DNA of 64,000 nt from Bacteroidota bacterium (GTDB lineage: Bacteria; Bacteroidota; Bacteroidia; Bacteroidales; Paludibacteraceae): NCBI GenBank assembly GCA_021779195.1, contig JAJYBB010000002.1, forward strand, positions 166,027 to 230,026, written 5' to 3'. Position 1 is the stretch's first letter. Every line of letters begins with the position of its first letter. Of this stretch, positions 1-9,067 are shown piece after piece. A program made the translations under genes and the position numbers. Under the pieces are notes generated by a model. That model ran no database searches. It was not told the origin of the DNA and was given only the letters and a program-made list of their open reading frames with translations.

Positions 1-2
1 GA

Positions 3-329
3 TTTAGAACGATCAGTTCAGATTGGCTTATTTTAGGTGTAGGGTCGATGTATCGAACAGAAAAACAATCTCAAGCATTGACATTGTTTGATAATATTGA
101 TGAAAATATCAGTAAATCAAATGTATATGCTGAAAATTCTCCCTCTAAAATAAATCAATATAATTCTAACAACCAGAATAGAAATGTTAATTCAAAACCA
201 ATTGAGCAAAACTTGACTGTTGATAGTGTTAAATCTTCAATTACTCAAAATAATGCTGTTTCTAAATCAGTAAAAAAAATCATTATATATTACAATGATA
301 ATACATTTCAGGAATTAGAAACTAAGTAA
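3..329 (+). CDS. C-terminal part of an unknown protein, cut by the window edge
   Basis: The reading frame is open from the first full codon of the window, so the ATG at 48 is probably internal and the gene starts upstream. The visible part is about 108 residues, beginning with a hydrophobic stretch (DWLILGVGSMY). It continues with a low-complexity segment rich in Asn, Ser, Lys and Gln and ends with a short beta-like tail. I do not recognise a family. The composition suggests an exported or surface-associated protein, but no function can be given. Confidence 0.5.
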   Translation, partial: FRTISSDWLILGVGSMYRTEKQSQALTLFDNIDENISKSNVYAENSPSKINQYNSNNQNRNVNSKPIEQNLTVDSVKSSITQNNAVSKSVKKIIIYYNDNTFQELETK

Positions 330-576
330 GTCAATTACTAATTTTTTAAATTTATGATTTTGTTAAAATTCAAGTTAATCAATTGATTTAAGTATTAATT
401 TTGTCAATATATTGAAGGTCAATCTATTGATTTACTTATTATTACGATAAAACGTACTTTACTTTTTCTTTGGATTTTGTGTGTTTCATGTTTTATTCGT
501 AAATTTGTATAAGAAATTCAGTTCAGTTTTTCATGTTTTATTTGATATAAATAGCTGTATATTAATATATTATTTA

Positions 577-1353
577 ATGAGTAAATTTATTCTTGATTTA
601 ATTGTTATTGAAAATCGTAAATTAACCGACCAATATGTTTTGTTAATTTTAAAATCTCCTGAAAAATTACCTGAAATATTACCAGGTCAATTTGCTCAAG
701 TGAGAGTTGACGGTTCATCGACAACATTCTTGCGACGACCTATATCAATTCATTATATTGATTATGAGAAAAATGAACTTTGGTTTTTGATTCAGGTAAT
801 TGGGGATGGAACCTATCGCCTATCACAACTTAAAGCGGGAGAATTTCTGAATGTAATTCTTCCACTTGGGAATCATTTCAGTGTTCCTAAAGATTACAAA
901 GCCTCTTTGTTGCTTATTGGAGGTGGTTGCGGTGTTGCACCATTATTATACTTGGGAGCAAATTTAAAAAGACGAGGATTTGAAGTTAATTTTTTATTAG
1001 GAGCTCGGTCAGCAACTGACATTTTACAGAAAAGTGAATATGATCGATATGGAAATGTTTACATTACGACTGAAGATGGTTCAATGGGAGAACGTGGATT
1101 TGTAACCGCTCATTCATTGCTAAAATCCTCAAATTTTGATTATATTTATACTTGTGGACCTACACCCATGATGAAGGCAGTTGCTGCCTATGCCGCTAAA
1201 ATAAAAGCTATTTGTGAAGTTTCTCTAGAAAATACGATGGCTTGTGGAATCGGTGCATGTTTATGCTGTGTTACCGATTCAACTGAAGGTCATGTTTGTG
1301 TTTGTACTGAAGGTCCTGTGTTTAATATTACAAAGTTGAAATGGCAAATTTAA
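577..1353 (+). CDS. pyrK: Dihydroorotate dehydrogenase B, electron transfer subunit
   Basis: PyrK carries FAD and a [2Fe-2S] cluster and passes electrons from the PyrD subunit to NAD+ in de novo pyrimidine synthesis. The 258-residue protein has the ferredoxin-reductase fold order. An FAD-binding barrel contains the FLRRPISI motif, a nucleotide-binding half contains [12 protein letters not shown] and YTCGPTPMM, and the C-terminal cysteine cluster uses C223, C228, C231 and C241 or C243. I chose the ATG at 577, because the open frame upstream to 481 is AT-rich and its translation does not look like the family. The last 13 bases overlap pyrD, which implies translational coupling and matches the paired subunits of the class 1B enzyme. 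Confidence 0.93.
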   Translation: MSKFILDLIVIENRKLTDQYVLLILKSPEKLPEILPGQFAQVRVDGSSTTFLRRPISIHYIDYEKNELWFLIQVIGDGTYRLSQLKAGEFLNVILPLGNHFSVPKDYKASLLLIGGGCGVAPLLYLGANLKRRGFEVNFLLGARSATDILQKSEYDRYGNVYITTEDGSMGERGFVTAHSLLKSSNFDYIYTCGPTPMMKAVAAYAAKIKAICEVSLENTMACGIGACLCCVTDSTEGHVCVCTEGPVFNITKLKWQI

Positions 1354-2255
1354 ATATCAATATTGGTAATTTACAACTGAAAAATCCTGTGATGACTGCA
1401 TCAGGTACTTTTGGTTATGGAATCGAATATGCAGACTTTATTGATCTATCGCGAATAGGTGGTATATTTGTGAAGGGAACCACCATTCATGAAAGACAAG
1501 GAAATCCTTACCCCCGCATGGCAGAGACACCATCTGGCATGTTAAATGCAGTGGGACTGCAAAATAAGGGTGTCGATTATTTTATTGAACATATTTATCC
1601 GGCCATAAAAGACATCGATACAAATATAATTGTGAATGTATCTGGTTCAACGGTTGATGAGTACATCGAAACAGCTGAAAAGTTAAATTCGCTCGAAAAA
1701 ATTCCTGCAATTGAATTAAATATTTCTTGTCCTAATATTAAAGAAGGTGGAATGGCATTTGGAACTAGTTGCCCAGCTGCTGCTCAGGTAGTTAAGCAAG
1801 TGCGAAGGGCATATAAAAATACATTAATAGTGAAGCTTTCTCCAAATGTTACAGATATTACTGAAATTGCTCGCGTTGTTGAAAACGAAGGAGCTGACGC
1901 TGTTTCACTTATTAATACCTTGTTAGCAATGGCAATTAACGCTGAAAGCCGAAAACCTATATTATCAACTATTACTGGTGGATTATCTGGTCCTGCTGTA
2001 AAGCCCATAGCTCTGCGTATGGTTTGGCAGGTTGCTCACTCTGTTCGTATTCCAATTATTGGTTTAGGCGGAATAATGAATGCCACAGATGCTATTGAGT
2101 TTATGTTGGCAGGAGCTTCTGCAATTCAAATTGGAACTGCTAATTTCATTGATCCAACAATTTCTGTAAAATTGGTGGATGGAATTAATGAATACCTCAG
2201 TCGACATGGTTTTAAATCTGTAAGCGATATTGTTGGAGCATTAGATATTTCTTAA
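1341..2255 (+). CDS. pyrD: Dihydroorotate dehydrogenase B, catalytic subunit
   Basis: This enzyme oxidises dihydroorotate to orotate with FMN, the fourth step of UMP synthesis. It is a 304-residue TIM-barrel protein of the usual class 1B length. Motifs include [13 protein letters not shown] near the N-terminus, the substrate and FMN loop NISCPN, the [15 protein letters not shown] segment and the C-terminal phosphate-binding [17 protein letters not shown]. Overlap with pyrK and the absence of a membrane-anchoring N-terminal extension both support the NAD-linked heterotetrameric form rather than the quinone-linked class 2 enzyme. Confidence 0.95.
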   Translation: MANLNINIGNLQLKNPVMTASGTFGYGIEYADFIDLSRIGGIFVKGTTIHERQGNPYPRMAETPSGMLNAVGLQNKGVDYFIEHIYPAIKDIDTNIIVNVSGSTVDEYIETAEKLNSLEKIPAIELNISCPNIKEGGMAFGTSCPAAAQVVKQVRRAYKNTLIVKLSPNVTDITEIARVVENEGADAVSLINTLLAMAINAESRKPILSTITGGLSGPAVKPIALRMVWQVAHSVRIPIIGLGGIMNATDAIEFMLAGASAIQIGTANFIDPTISVKLVDGINEYLSRHGFKSVSDIVGALDIS

Positions 2256-2562
2256 ATTTTTATATTTTCTTAAAAATTTTCTTGATCAATTTTAATCGAC
2301 ATTGTAATATCAATAGCCCGTTAAAAAAAAATATTTAGCTGCTTTAATGCCGAAATGCAGTAATTCATTGACATGCTGGTGACTTTTTATGGTTTTCAGT
2401 TTAATGCAAAAGCCTCAATAAATTGATTTAATAAAAATGCATTGTGATCCTATAGTTTATAATCAGCAATTGAGAATGGGTTTCTAGTTTTTTTTGTCCT
2501 TTTGGTGAATAATTTTCATGATATTGACAGTTGTGAGTGATAAGTTGAAGTGAAAATGGAGT

Positions 2563-3240
2563 TTATCTAAATCTCAGACTTGGCAATGATTTAAACCTGT
2601 TGTTTGTTTTGACATCTCTGAAATTAAATTCCATTTGAAATCGATAGTGATAATTCTCTAAAACTTCAAGTGCATTCTTTTGGTGTTGATTCATAATATT
2701 ATACGTTGCATTGTTTTTTCGTTTTCGTCGGTTTTTTTGTTCGACAACGATCAAAATGTCTGTTTTCAATGATTTGGAGTTTACAATAGCATAAAATGCT
2801 TGGGTTGTATTATTCATTTCAATGGAAATAAATATTATATATGTTCCAATTGCCCAAATCGATTTTGCCTGCCAAATGAGGAGGTATTCTTGTACCAGAA
2901 TGCACCTGTAAATTTATAACGTAAACTTGCATCCTCTCTGAGTTAAGATATAACATGAAACCATTCATATATAAGTGGTTGAAAAGATGCTATCTTTGAA
3001 AAGAATGCATCTGCTACAACTATTTTAAATAATTTCTTCAACTCTTGTTTTCGAATAATAATTGAATGAGCAAACCAATTAGCTAAGGACAAGTCAGCTT
3101 GTTTAATGTTTTTACAGACACTATTTTTACAGCCTCTAAATGAAAGCTTTGGTTTAGGTCGAGGTCGATTTAAGCGATTTTAAAACCCTTCTAGGTGTTT
3201 TTGAACCTGACCAAAAAAGCCATGATAGGGTGTTTTTTGC
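2563..3240 (-). pseudogene. Decayed IS4-like DDE transposase
   Basis: Read on the minus strand, the gap between pyrD and the SQR gene contains pieces of a transposase in shifting frames. They include a segment reading PRPKPKLSFRGCKNSVCKN, then IVVADAFFSKI (a catalytic-Asp neighbourhood of the VADAYFSK type), then LREDASLRYKFTG, and finally an 84-residue open piece with YHYRFQMEFNFRDVK, which resembles the YRFQIEFLFRDAKQ box around the catalytic Glu of IS4-related transposases. Stops and frame changes separate the pieces, so the gene is dead. I did not find clear terminal inverted repeats. Confidence 0.65.
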
Positions 3241-3436
3241 CTGATTTCTCAATGTGACTCGGGTCGAATGAAATTACTGTCACGAACCAACAAATTATAA
3301 CGATCGAATTTTATTTTTTTTATTTAAATAAATCTTTTCTCATATATTTTTATTTATTTTGAAAAATAGTTGTATTTTTGTATTTTCTATTTTTGAATCA
3401 ATCTAATTTGTTAAAATAATTTTAAAAATTAATGCT

Positions 3437-4894
3437 ATGGCAAAAGTTCTGATTTTAGGAGCCGGCATTGCCGGACATACATCTGCATTGATAATTAAGC
3501 GGAGACTAGGTAAAAACCATGAAGTTGAGGTGATTAGTCCAAATTCAAATTATCAATGGGTTCCATCAAATATATGGGTTGGAATGGGACTTATGACTAC
3601 TGATCAAGTAAAATTTGAGTTATTTCCAGTCTATGAGAAGCTGGGAATAAAATTTACTCAAGCAATGGCTGTCTCAATACACCCCGAGGGCGATCGCAAT
3701 TCAGGCAAGGGCTATGTTACAGTTAGATTTGTTGATGGAGATTTAAAAGATACGGAAAAACACATTGAATACGATTATCTTATCAATGCAACTGGTCCTA
3801 GATTGAATTTTGCAGCTACCGAAGGATTAGGTCCTGATAAATTTACAGAATCAGTTTGTACTTTTCAACATGCTTCTCATGCCTGGGAAAGTTTGCAAAA
3901 ATGTTTTGCAAAAATGGATAAGGGCGAACATCAAAGAATTGTTATTGGAACTGGTCATCCCTTAGCAACTTGTCAGGGGGCTGCATTTGAATACTCACTC
4001 AATATTGCATTTGAAATCAAAAAAAGAAAATTAGATCATTTAGCTGAATTAATCTGGATTTCAAATGAATCCGAATTAGGAGATTTTGGAATGGGAGGGG
4101 CATTTATCAAAAGAGGAGGATATATTACTCCGACAAAAATATTTGCTGAATCAATTTACAAAGAATATAATTTTCGGTGGATTATGGGTGCGGGTGTTTC
4201 TAAAATCGAAGATGGAGTTATTTATTATGAAACACTTGATGGAGAATATCATACACAGGAATTTGATTTTGCAATGTTGATACCAAGTTTTGCAGGAGCA
4301 GGTATGAAAGCTTTCAATAAAAATGAGGATGATATTACATCTGAAATTTTCGTTGCCAATGGCATGATGAAAGTCGACGCAGATTACACACCTAAAGATT
4401 TTACTGATTGGAAAGCTTCTGATTGGCCGAGTATTTATCAATCACCTGTTTACGATAATATGTATGCAGCAGGAATTGCTTTTGCTGTTCCACATCCAAT
4501 TTCAAAGCCAATGAAAAGCAAAAACGGAAATCCTATTTATCCTACACCTCCCAGAACCGGAATGCCTTCGGGAGTAATAGGGCGGATTGTTGCTGAAAAT
4601 GTTGCCGATAGAATACTTACAGGCTCCACACAACATAAACATAAAGCTTCAATGGCTAAAATGGGGGCAGCTTGTATTATTTCGGCCGGATATGGCATTC
4701 GACATGGACAAGCAGCAGTTATGACGGTTTTTCCAATTGTTAACGATTGGGAAAAATATCCGAAATGGGGCAGGGACATTAGTTACACAGTTGGTGAAAT
4801 AGGACTGGCAGGACATTGGATGAAACTTTTTATGCATTATATGTTTCTTTATAAAGCCAAAGCACTTCCATTTTGGTGGATGATACCTGAATAA
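3437..4894 (+). CDS. sqr: Sulfide:quinone oxidoreductase-like FAD flavoprotein
   Basis: SQR oxidises sulfide to polysulfide or sulfur and reduces membrane quinone. The 485-residue protein begins with the dinucleotide-binding motif VLILGAGIAGHTSA. It has the conserved NATGPRL loop and three cysteines placed as expected for the disulfide active centre (C141, C179 in GTGHPLATCQGAAFE, and C413). The C-terminus is rich in aromatic and hydrophobic residues (MKLFMHYMFLYKAKALPFWW) and probably dips into the membrane. Length and cysteines fit the longer SQR subtypes better than NDH-2. A related flavocytochrome c-type or other DSR family role cannot be fully excluded. It is likely co-transcribed with a 54-residue ORF just downstream. 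Confidence 0.82.
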   Translation: MAKVLILGAGIAGHTSALIIKRRLGKNHEVEVISPNSNYQWVPSNIWVGMGLMTTDQVKFELFPVYEKLGIKFTQAMAVSIHPEGDRNSGKGYVTVRFVDGDLKDTEKHIEYDYLINATGPRLNFAATEGLGPDKFTESVCTFQHASHAWESLQKCFAKMDKGEHQRIVIGTGHPLATCQGAAFEYSLNIAFEIKKRKLDHLAELIWISNESELGDFGMGGAFIKRGGYITPTKIFAESIYKEYNFRWIMGAGVSKIEDGVIYYETLDGEYHTQEFDFAMLIPSFAGAGMKAFNKNEDDITSEIFVANGMMKVDADYTPKDFTDWKASDWPSIYQSPVYDNMYAAGIAFAVPHPISKPMKSKNGNPIYPTPPRTGMPSGVIGRIVAENVADRILTGSTQHKHKASMAKMGAACIISAGYGIRHGQAAVMTVFPIVNDWEKYPKWGRDISYTVGEIGLAGHWMKLFMHYMFLYKAKALPFWWMIPE

Positions 4895-4936
4895 ATTTTT
4901 AAAATTGCAATATAATTCATTGTAAATAAGTTATAT

Positions 4937-5101
4937 ATGAGAACTCAAATAAAAAGAAATATTCCATACTCGCAACAATCGTTTGCCACAGAACCAACTG
5001 GATGGACTAAATTTTGGAGAACATCATTTTTAAAACAAATTGTACGATTCTTTGTACTTAATCTCAAAATTATGCGTATTGTTGTTGGAGGGCATTCATA
5101 A
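4937..5101 (+). CDS. Small 54-residue protein downstream of SQR
   Basis: An ORF of 54 codons starts 42 bases after the SQR stop. The protein begins MRTQIKRNIPYSQQSF, is basic, and ends in a hydrophobic and amphipathic C-terminus (IVRFFVLNLKIMRIVVGGHS). It could be a small membrane-associated partner of the SQR. Support is only position, orientation and a plausible amino-acid composition, and no family is recognised. Confidence 0.45.
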   Translation: MRTQIKRNIPYSQQSFATEPTGWTKFWRTSFLKQIVRFFVLNLKIMRIVVGGHS

Positions 5102-5104
5102 TTT

Positions 5105-5745
5105 ATAATCAATTATATACGGTTGAAGACTTAGTTTGTAAATTAAACCGATCTACTAAAATTGAACATTTTGAACAATGGGATATTTTGGTAAAATTTT
5201 CATTGAGCATTCTGAATCGGAATTTAGCTCGTGAAGTAAGGTAAAATCATGCTTTAACATTTGGGTTGTGAAAAACAGAAATACATGAAGTTCAATTATT
5301 GGCAAACCTGATTGAATACCCACTTTTAGTAGCTGAATATCAATTTAAAAAATGTGAAGTTTGCGATAAGTATTTAAATTTGTTTAATAAAACTCCATTC
5401 GCATTTTTTAAAATTTTGGATTTTTCGTTTTTAAATGAAAAATTCATTAAGCGAATAAGTTTTGTAATCATTTATCAATTAGCTATTCACGACAATAATA
5501 ACAATGATGATTTTTTTAATCCTGTTTTGTTATTATTGAACCGGAGCTAGATGATAATCGTAATTTTATGCGGAAAGCTGTAAATTGGGCAATACGTCAA
5601 TCTATATAAACAAAATAGTCTTTAAAGAACAAAGCCATTGCTTGCTCGGAAAGAATTTATTTACATTATTAAACTTCAGCTAAATAAATTGTTTCTAATG
5701 CATTAGGCGAACTCAAAAATAACTCAATAACTTATTAGTAAATAG
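5105..5745 (+). pseudogene. Decayed AlkD-like DNA alkylation repair protein
   Basis: Conceptual translation across several stops and frame changes gives pieces that line up with the AlkD-like HEAT-repeat DNA glycosylases. In order these are EVQLLANLIEYP, CDKYLNLFNKTPFAFFKIL, NEKFIKRISFVIIYQLAIHD, DDNRNFMRKAVNWAIRQ, LKNKAIACSERI and IVSNALGELK. The RNF(V/M)(K/R)KAVNWA(L/I)RQ box is the family hallmark. In-frame stops after the AVNWAIRQ box and earlier near 5243, plus at least one frameshift, mean it cannot make a working enzyme. An intact 83-codon piece (5299-5550) is only a fragment. Confidence 0.75.
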
Positions 5746-5800
5746 AAGAAAAAATATTTTTAAGGATCGTAATAATTGGTTGATAAACAATAATTTATAC

Positions 5801-5838
5801 AAAAAAGAGGGTATATTTATTTGAATATACCCTCTTTT
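5801..5838 (-). terminator. Rho-independent terminator of the 5854-6219 gene
   Basis: A 13-bp perfect stem pairs 5803-5815 with 5826-5838 across a 10-base loop. On the minus strand it runs into six Ts. It lies just past the stop of the minus-strand gene at 5854. Confidence 0.85.
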
Positions 5839-5853
5839 GTTGGTAAACCTTTC

Positions 5854-6219
5854 TTAATTTTCGGAAAGCAATACTTCGTTGTACCTGTTGTTAATAGTCA
5901 GGTTGACGATAGTCAGAAATTTTTTGTATTGTTTATTGGAAAGAATGTTTCGAGTATTGGCTAAGTTGGAATTCATAGCTTTTTCGGCGGCAGCATCATT
6001 TTCAGATTTCAATGCGCTTTGCATTTGGTTCTGGGTGATGGTGAAAACATTTTTCAGGTTTTCAGCTTGTTCGTTGTCAACTTTAAGATAACGAACCAAT
6101 CCTTTGAAAGTTGAATTATCATTCAATTTCATAAATACTTCATAATCCACTGGATTAAGAGCGAAAGCAGCTGTTGCACTTGCAACAAGAACTGTCAATG
6201 TAATTAACATTTTTTTCAT
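5854..6219 (-). CDS. Small secreted protein of unknown function
   Basis: The 121-residue protein has a clear signal peptide (MKKMLITLTVLVASATAAFA, with cleavage expected after AFA). The mature part is about 100 residues, largely helical and rich in Asn, Lys and Gln, with no cysteines. It should be exported to the periplasm. It superficially resembles small stress-type periplasmic helical proteins, but no family motif is present and I assign no function. It is monocistronic, with its own strong terminator. Confidence 0.7.
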   Translation of the reverse strand: MKKMLITLTVLVASATAAFALNPVDYEVFMKLNDNSTFKGLVRYLKVDNEQAENLKNVFTITQNQMQSALKSENDAAAEKAMNSNLANTRNILSNKQYKKFLTIVNLTINNRYNEVLLSEN

Positions 6220-6466
6220 AACTCAAAAATTTTAAAAATACACAATCTTATTTTTATACCTAATCTAAATTGAAATATCAAAAAAATTATATGAACTGGT
6301 ATACGATAAATTCTTTATTTATTAGCTTCATATAAATTTATTTCTTTAAGACGATGCAAAATTATATGTTTTACAACATAAAATCAAAGATTCTGTGTTA
6401 ATAAATATATATTGAGAATGAATTTAATAGATTTGTAATATGTGTTACATAATATATTATTGATTA

Positions 6467-6937
6467 TTAAGTATTTAATAAATAAGTTTCAATTTCGGCA
6501 AAGGATGGAATTTCATCAAAGAATTCATATTTTTGGTCTTTAAAATTAATTTTACTGCAAAAAATTTGAAATCCATTGCTAATTATCAGTAAACTTACCT
6601 GTAATTTGCTGTTGTAAACTGCAACTTGATCGAATACTTGCTGCGTAATAGGAACTTGAGGTGCCTTAAATTCCAGAATCATTACCGGTTTACCTTCCTT
6701 ATTAAAAAGAATGGCATCGTAACGTTTGCTCATTCCATTGATTTTCACCATTTTTTCGACACCAAAATAGCTAGAAGGATATCCTTTTTCGTCGATCAAA
6801 AAGCGTAAGATATACTGACGAACTTTTTCCTCTGGTGTGAGCCGAACATATTTTTTTCGCCATTGATCGAATACATAAGTTTGGTTGGCAATTTTTTTTA
6901 TACTAAATTTATCAGATGTAAGTTTTAGTTGGAACAT
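6467..6937 (-). CDS. HsdR N-terminal-like PD-(D/E)XK nuclease-fold protein
   Basis: The 156-residue protein matches the short Bacteroidota proteins annotated as type I restriction HsdR N-terminal domain. A PD-(D/E)XK core is visible: RYDAILFNKEGKPVMILEFKAP carries the Asp and the ExK pair, preceded by the helical EEKVRQYILRFLIDEKGYP segment. No helicase or methylase gene is nearby, so this is a stand-alone nuclease-fold protein and not part of a working type I system. It is divergent from amn, with holA following, an arrangement common in Bacteroidota genomes. Its role is unknown; a housekeeping DNA-processing role is only a guess. Confidence 0.8.
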   Translation of the reverse strand: MFQLKLTSDKFSIKKIANQTYVFDQWRKKYVRLTPEEKVRQYILRFLIDEKGYPSSYFGVEKMVKINGMSKRYDAILFNKEGKPVMILEFKAPQVPITQQVFDQVAVYNSKLQVSLLIISNGFQIFCSKINFKDQKYEFFDEIPSFAEIETYLLNT

Positions 6938-7103
6938 TTTTTAGTATTTTTGTTTCCGAGAAAAGTGATAATTTTGGATTCAGATTTATTTATGCAAATA
7001 TACTCATAAATAATTATTCACATGTAATTAGGCTTTTATGAATTGACTACGATCGTATTTTATTTTAAAAAATTTATTTTAAATATTTTATATTCAATAA
7101 TAT

Positions 7104-7877
7104 ATGAAAACAAAAAATGAAATTGTAGAGAATTGGCTTCCGCGTTATACAAAAAGATCTTTAAATGAATTCACTGAACATATATTGCTCACGAACTTTA
7201 ATAACTATGTAGATTTATTTGCTGAATGGAACGATGTACAGGTTGTTGGACGTGAAGGAAATATGCCAAATGCTTCAGCCAATGGGATTACAATTATCAA
7301 TTTTGGAATGGGAAGTCCCAATGCTGCAATAATAATGGATATATTATCAGCTATTCATCCCAAAGCAGTATTATTTTTGGGTAAATGCGGTGGTTTAAAA
7401 GATAAAAACAAAAATGGAGATTATATTTTACCCAGTGCAGCCATTAGAGGTGAAGGAACATCAAATGATTATTTCCCTGCTGAAATTCCTGCTTTGCCTG
7501 CATTTAGCTTGCAGCGTGCCGTGTCATCGAATATCCGTGATTTTGGAAAAGATTACTGGACTGGAACTGTTTATACTACAAATCGCAGGGTATGGGAACA
7601 TGACGATAAATTTAAGGATTATTTACGCGCTTCACGAGCAATTGCCATTGACATGGAAACAGCTACGCTTTTTTCAGTAGGTTTTTATAACAGTATTCCT
7701 ACCGGAGCCTTATTACTTGTTTCGGATATGCCTTTGCGTGAAGATGGAATTAAAACAGCTGAAAGTGATAAAATTGTTACTGCTAATTATGTGGAAGAAC
7801 ATTTAAGGATCGGAGTCAAATCTCTTTCATCATTAATTAATAACAGTAGAACAATTAAGCACTTAAGGTTTGAATAA
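7104..7877 (+). CDS. amn: AMP nucleosidase
   Basis: AMP nucleosidase splits AMP into adenine and ribose 5-phosphate and so adjusts adenylate pools. The 257-residue protein is the short single-domain form found in Bacteroidota, lacking the N-terminal regulatory domain of the E. coli enzyme. Visible phosphorylase-family features are IINFGMGSPNAAIIMDIL, the glycine-rich VLFLGKCGGLKD, AAIRGEGTSNDYFP and the ribose-binding AIDMETATLF motif. The ATG at 7104 starts a typical MKTKNEIVENWLPRYT N-terminus. Confidence 0.92.
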   Translation: MKTKNEIVENWLPRYTKRSLNEFTEHILLTNFNNYVDLFAEWNDVQVVGREGNMPNASANGITIINFGMGSPNAAIIMDILSAIHPKAVLFLGKCGGLKDKNKNGDYILPSAAIRGEGTSNDYFPAEIPALPAFSLQRAVSSNIRDFGKDYWTGTVYTTNRRVWEHDDKFKDYLRASRAIAIDMETATLFSVGFYNSIPTGALLLVSDMPLREDGIKTAESDKIVTANYVEEHLRIGVKSLSSLINNSRTIKHLRFE

Positions 7878-7955
7878 TGTATTTTGAATTAGATTTCAAA
7901 AAATGCATTTAACTTAATTTTAATCCTTAATTTATTGGATCAAAAGGTTTTTATT

Positions 7956-8972
7956 ATGGCAAAACAAGTACTTACCTTTCAACAGGTATTAACTGATTTA
8001 GAACGTAAAGTTTATTATCCTGTTTATTTTCTAATGGGAGAAGAGCCTTATTATATCGATGTTATTTCTGATTTTGTGCAGCAAAAAATTTTAGATGAAA
8101 CAGCAAAAGAATTTGATCAAACCATTTTATTTGGTAAAGATGTTGATATTAATATTGTAATTAACACTGCAAAACGTTATCCTATGATGGGTGGTTATCA
8201 GGTGGTTATTGTAAAGGAAGCTCAATTGATCAAAGACTGGGAGTATTTAGTTTATTATTTGGAAAAACCACTGAAATCGACCATATTAGTTTTTTGTTAC
8301 AAATACGGTACTCCCGACAAACGTTTTAAATGGTTTTTAGAAATTGGAAAAGTCGGAATTGTTTACGAATCAACAAAATTAAGAGATTATGAAGTTATTC
8401 CTTGGATTTCAAAGTACTGCAAAACAAAAAATATTGGGATTGATGAAAAATCTTTGTCCATGCTTGCCGAATTTTTAGGTACCGATTTAAGTAAGTTAGT
8501 AAATGAATTAGAAAAACTTATACTGATTATGCCTTCCGGAAACAAAAGAATTTCGCCTGAACTTGTTGAAAAAAACATTGGTATAAGTAAGGATTTTAAC
8601 GTATTTGAATTACAAGCTGCTTTGATTGATAAAAACGTGCTGAAAGCCAATAGAATTATTCGTTATTTTGCTGAGAATAAAAAATCAAACCCTTTAGTAG
8701 TAATTCTTTCTCAACTTTTCAAATTTTTTAGTGATTTGATGATATATCATTATCTCGCTGATAAAAATCCTTCGCTTGTTGCAGCTGAATTAAAGATAAA
8801 TCCTTATTTTGTAAAAGATTATCAAAAAGCGGCGCAAACTTTTAAAGCATGGAAAACCATGAATATCATTTCGTTTATTCGCGAAACAGATGCCCGATAC
8901 AAGGGAATTGATAATCCAAGCACTGAAGAAAGTGATTTGATGAAAGAATTAATATATAAAATCTTACATTAA
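7956..8972 (+). CDS. holA: DNA polymerase III subunit delta
   Basis: The delta subunit of the clamp loader opens the sliding clamp during replication. The 338-residue protein has the family start (LERKVYYPVYFLMGEEPYYID), a degenerate nucleotide-binding fold without a Walker motif, a middle three-helix domain, and the C-terminal collar helices. I prefer the ATG at 7956 (MAKQVLTFQQV) to an in-frame TTG at 7935. It follows amn by about 80 bases and may share its transcript. Confidence 0.88.
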   Translation: MAKQVLTFQQVLTDLERKVYYPVYFLMGEEPYYIDVISDFVQQKILDETAKEFDQTILFGKDVDINIVINTAKRYPMMGGYQVVIVKEAQLIKDWEYLVYYLEKPLKSTILVFCYKYGTPDKRFKWFLEIGKVGIVYESTKLRDYEVIPWISKYCKTKNIGIDEKSLSMLAEFLGTDLSKLVNELEKLILIMPSGNKRISPELVEKNIGISKDFNVFELQAALIDKNVLKANRIIRYFAENKKSNPLVVILSQLFKFFSDLMIYHYLADKNPSLVAAELKINPYFVKDYQKAAQTFKAWKTMNIISFIRETDARYKGIDNPSTEESDLMKELIYKILH

Positions 8973-9067
8973 TTCATTTTGTATCTATACGGACTATATA
9001 ATATTCATTTTGTCTGTATTCAATTGCATCTTTTTTTATTAAGTTTTTAAAATCTTATAGCTTTAAC

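Noticed and set aside
481..576. N-terminal extension of pyrK
   Set aside because: The AT-rich translation is unlike the family; the ATG at 577 gives the standard start.
6467..6937. Remnant of a type I restriction system
   Set aside because: Short HsdR-N-like proteins are ordinary single genes near amn/holA in this phylum; no hsdM or hsdS is present.
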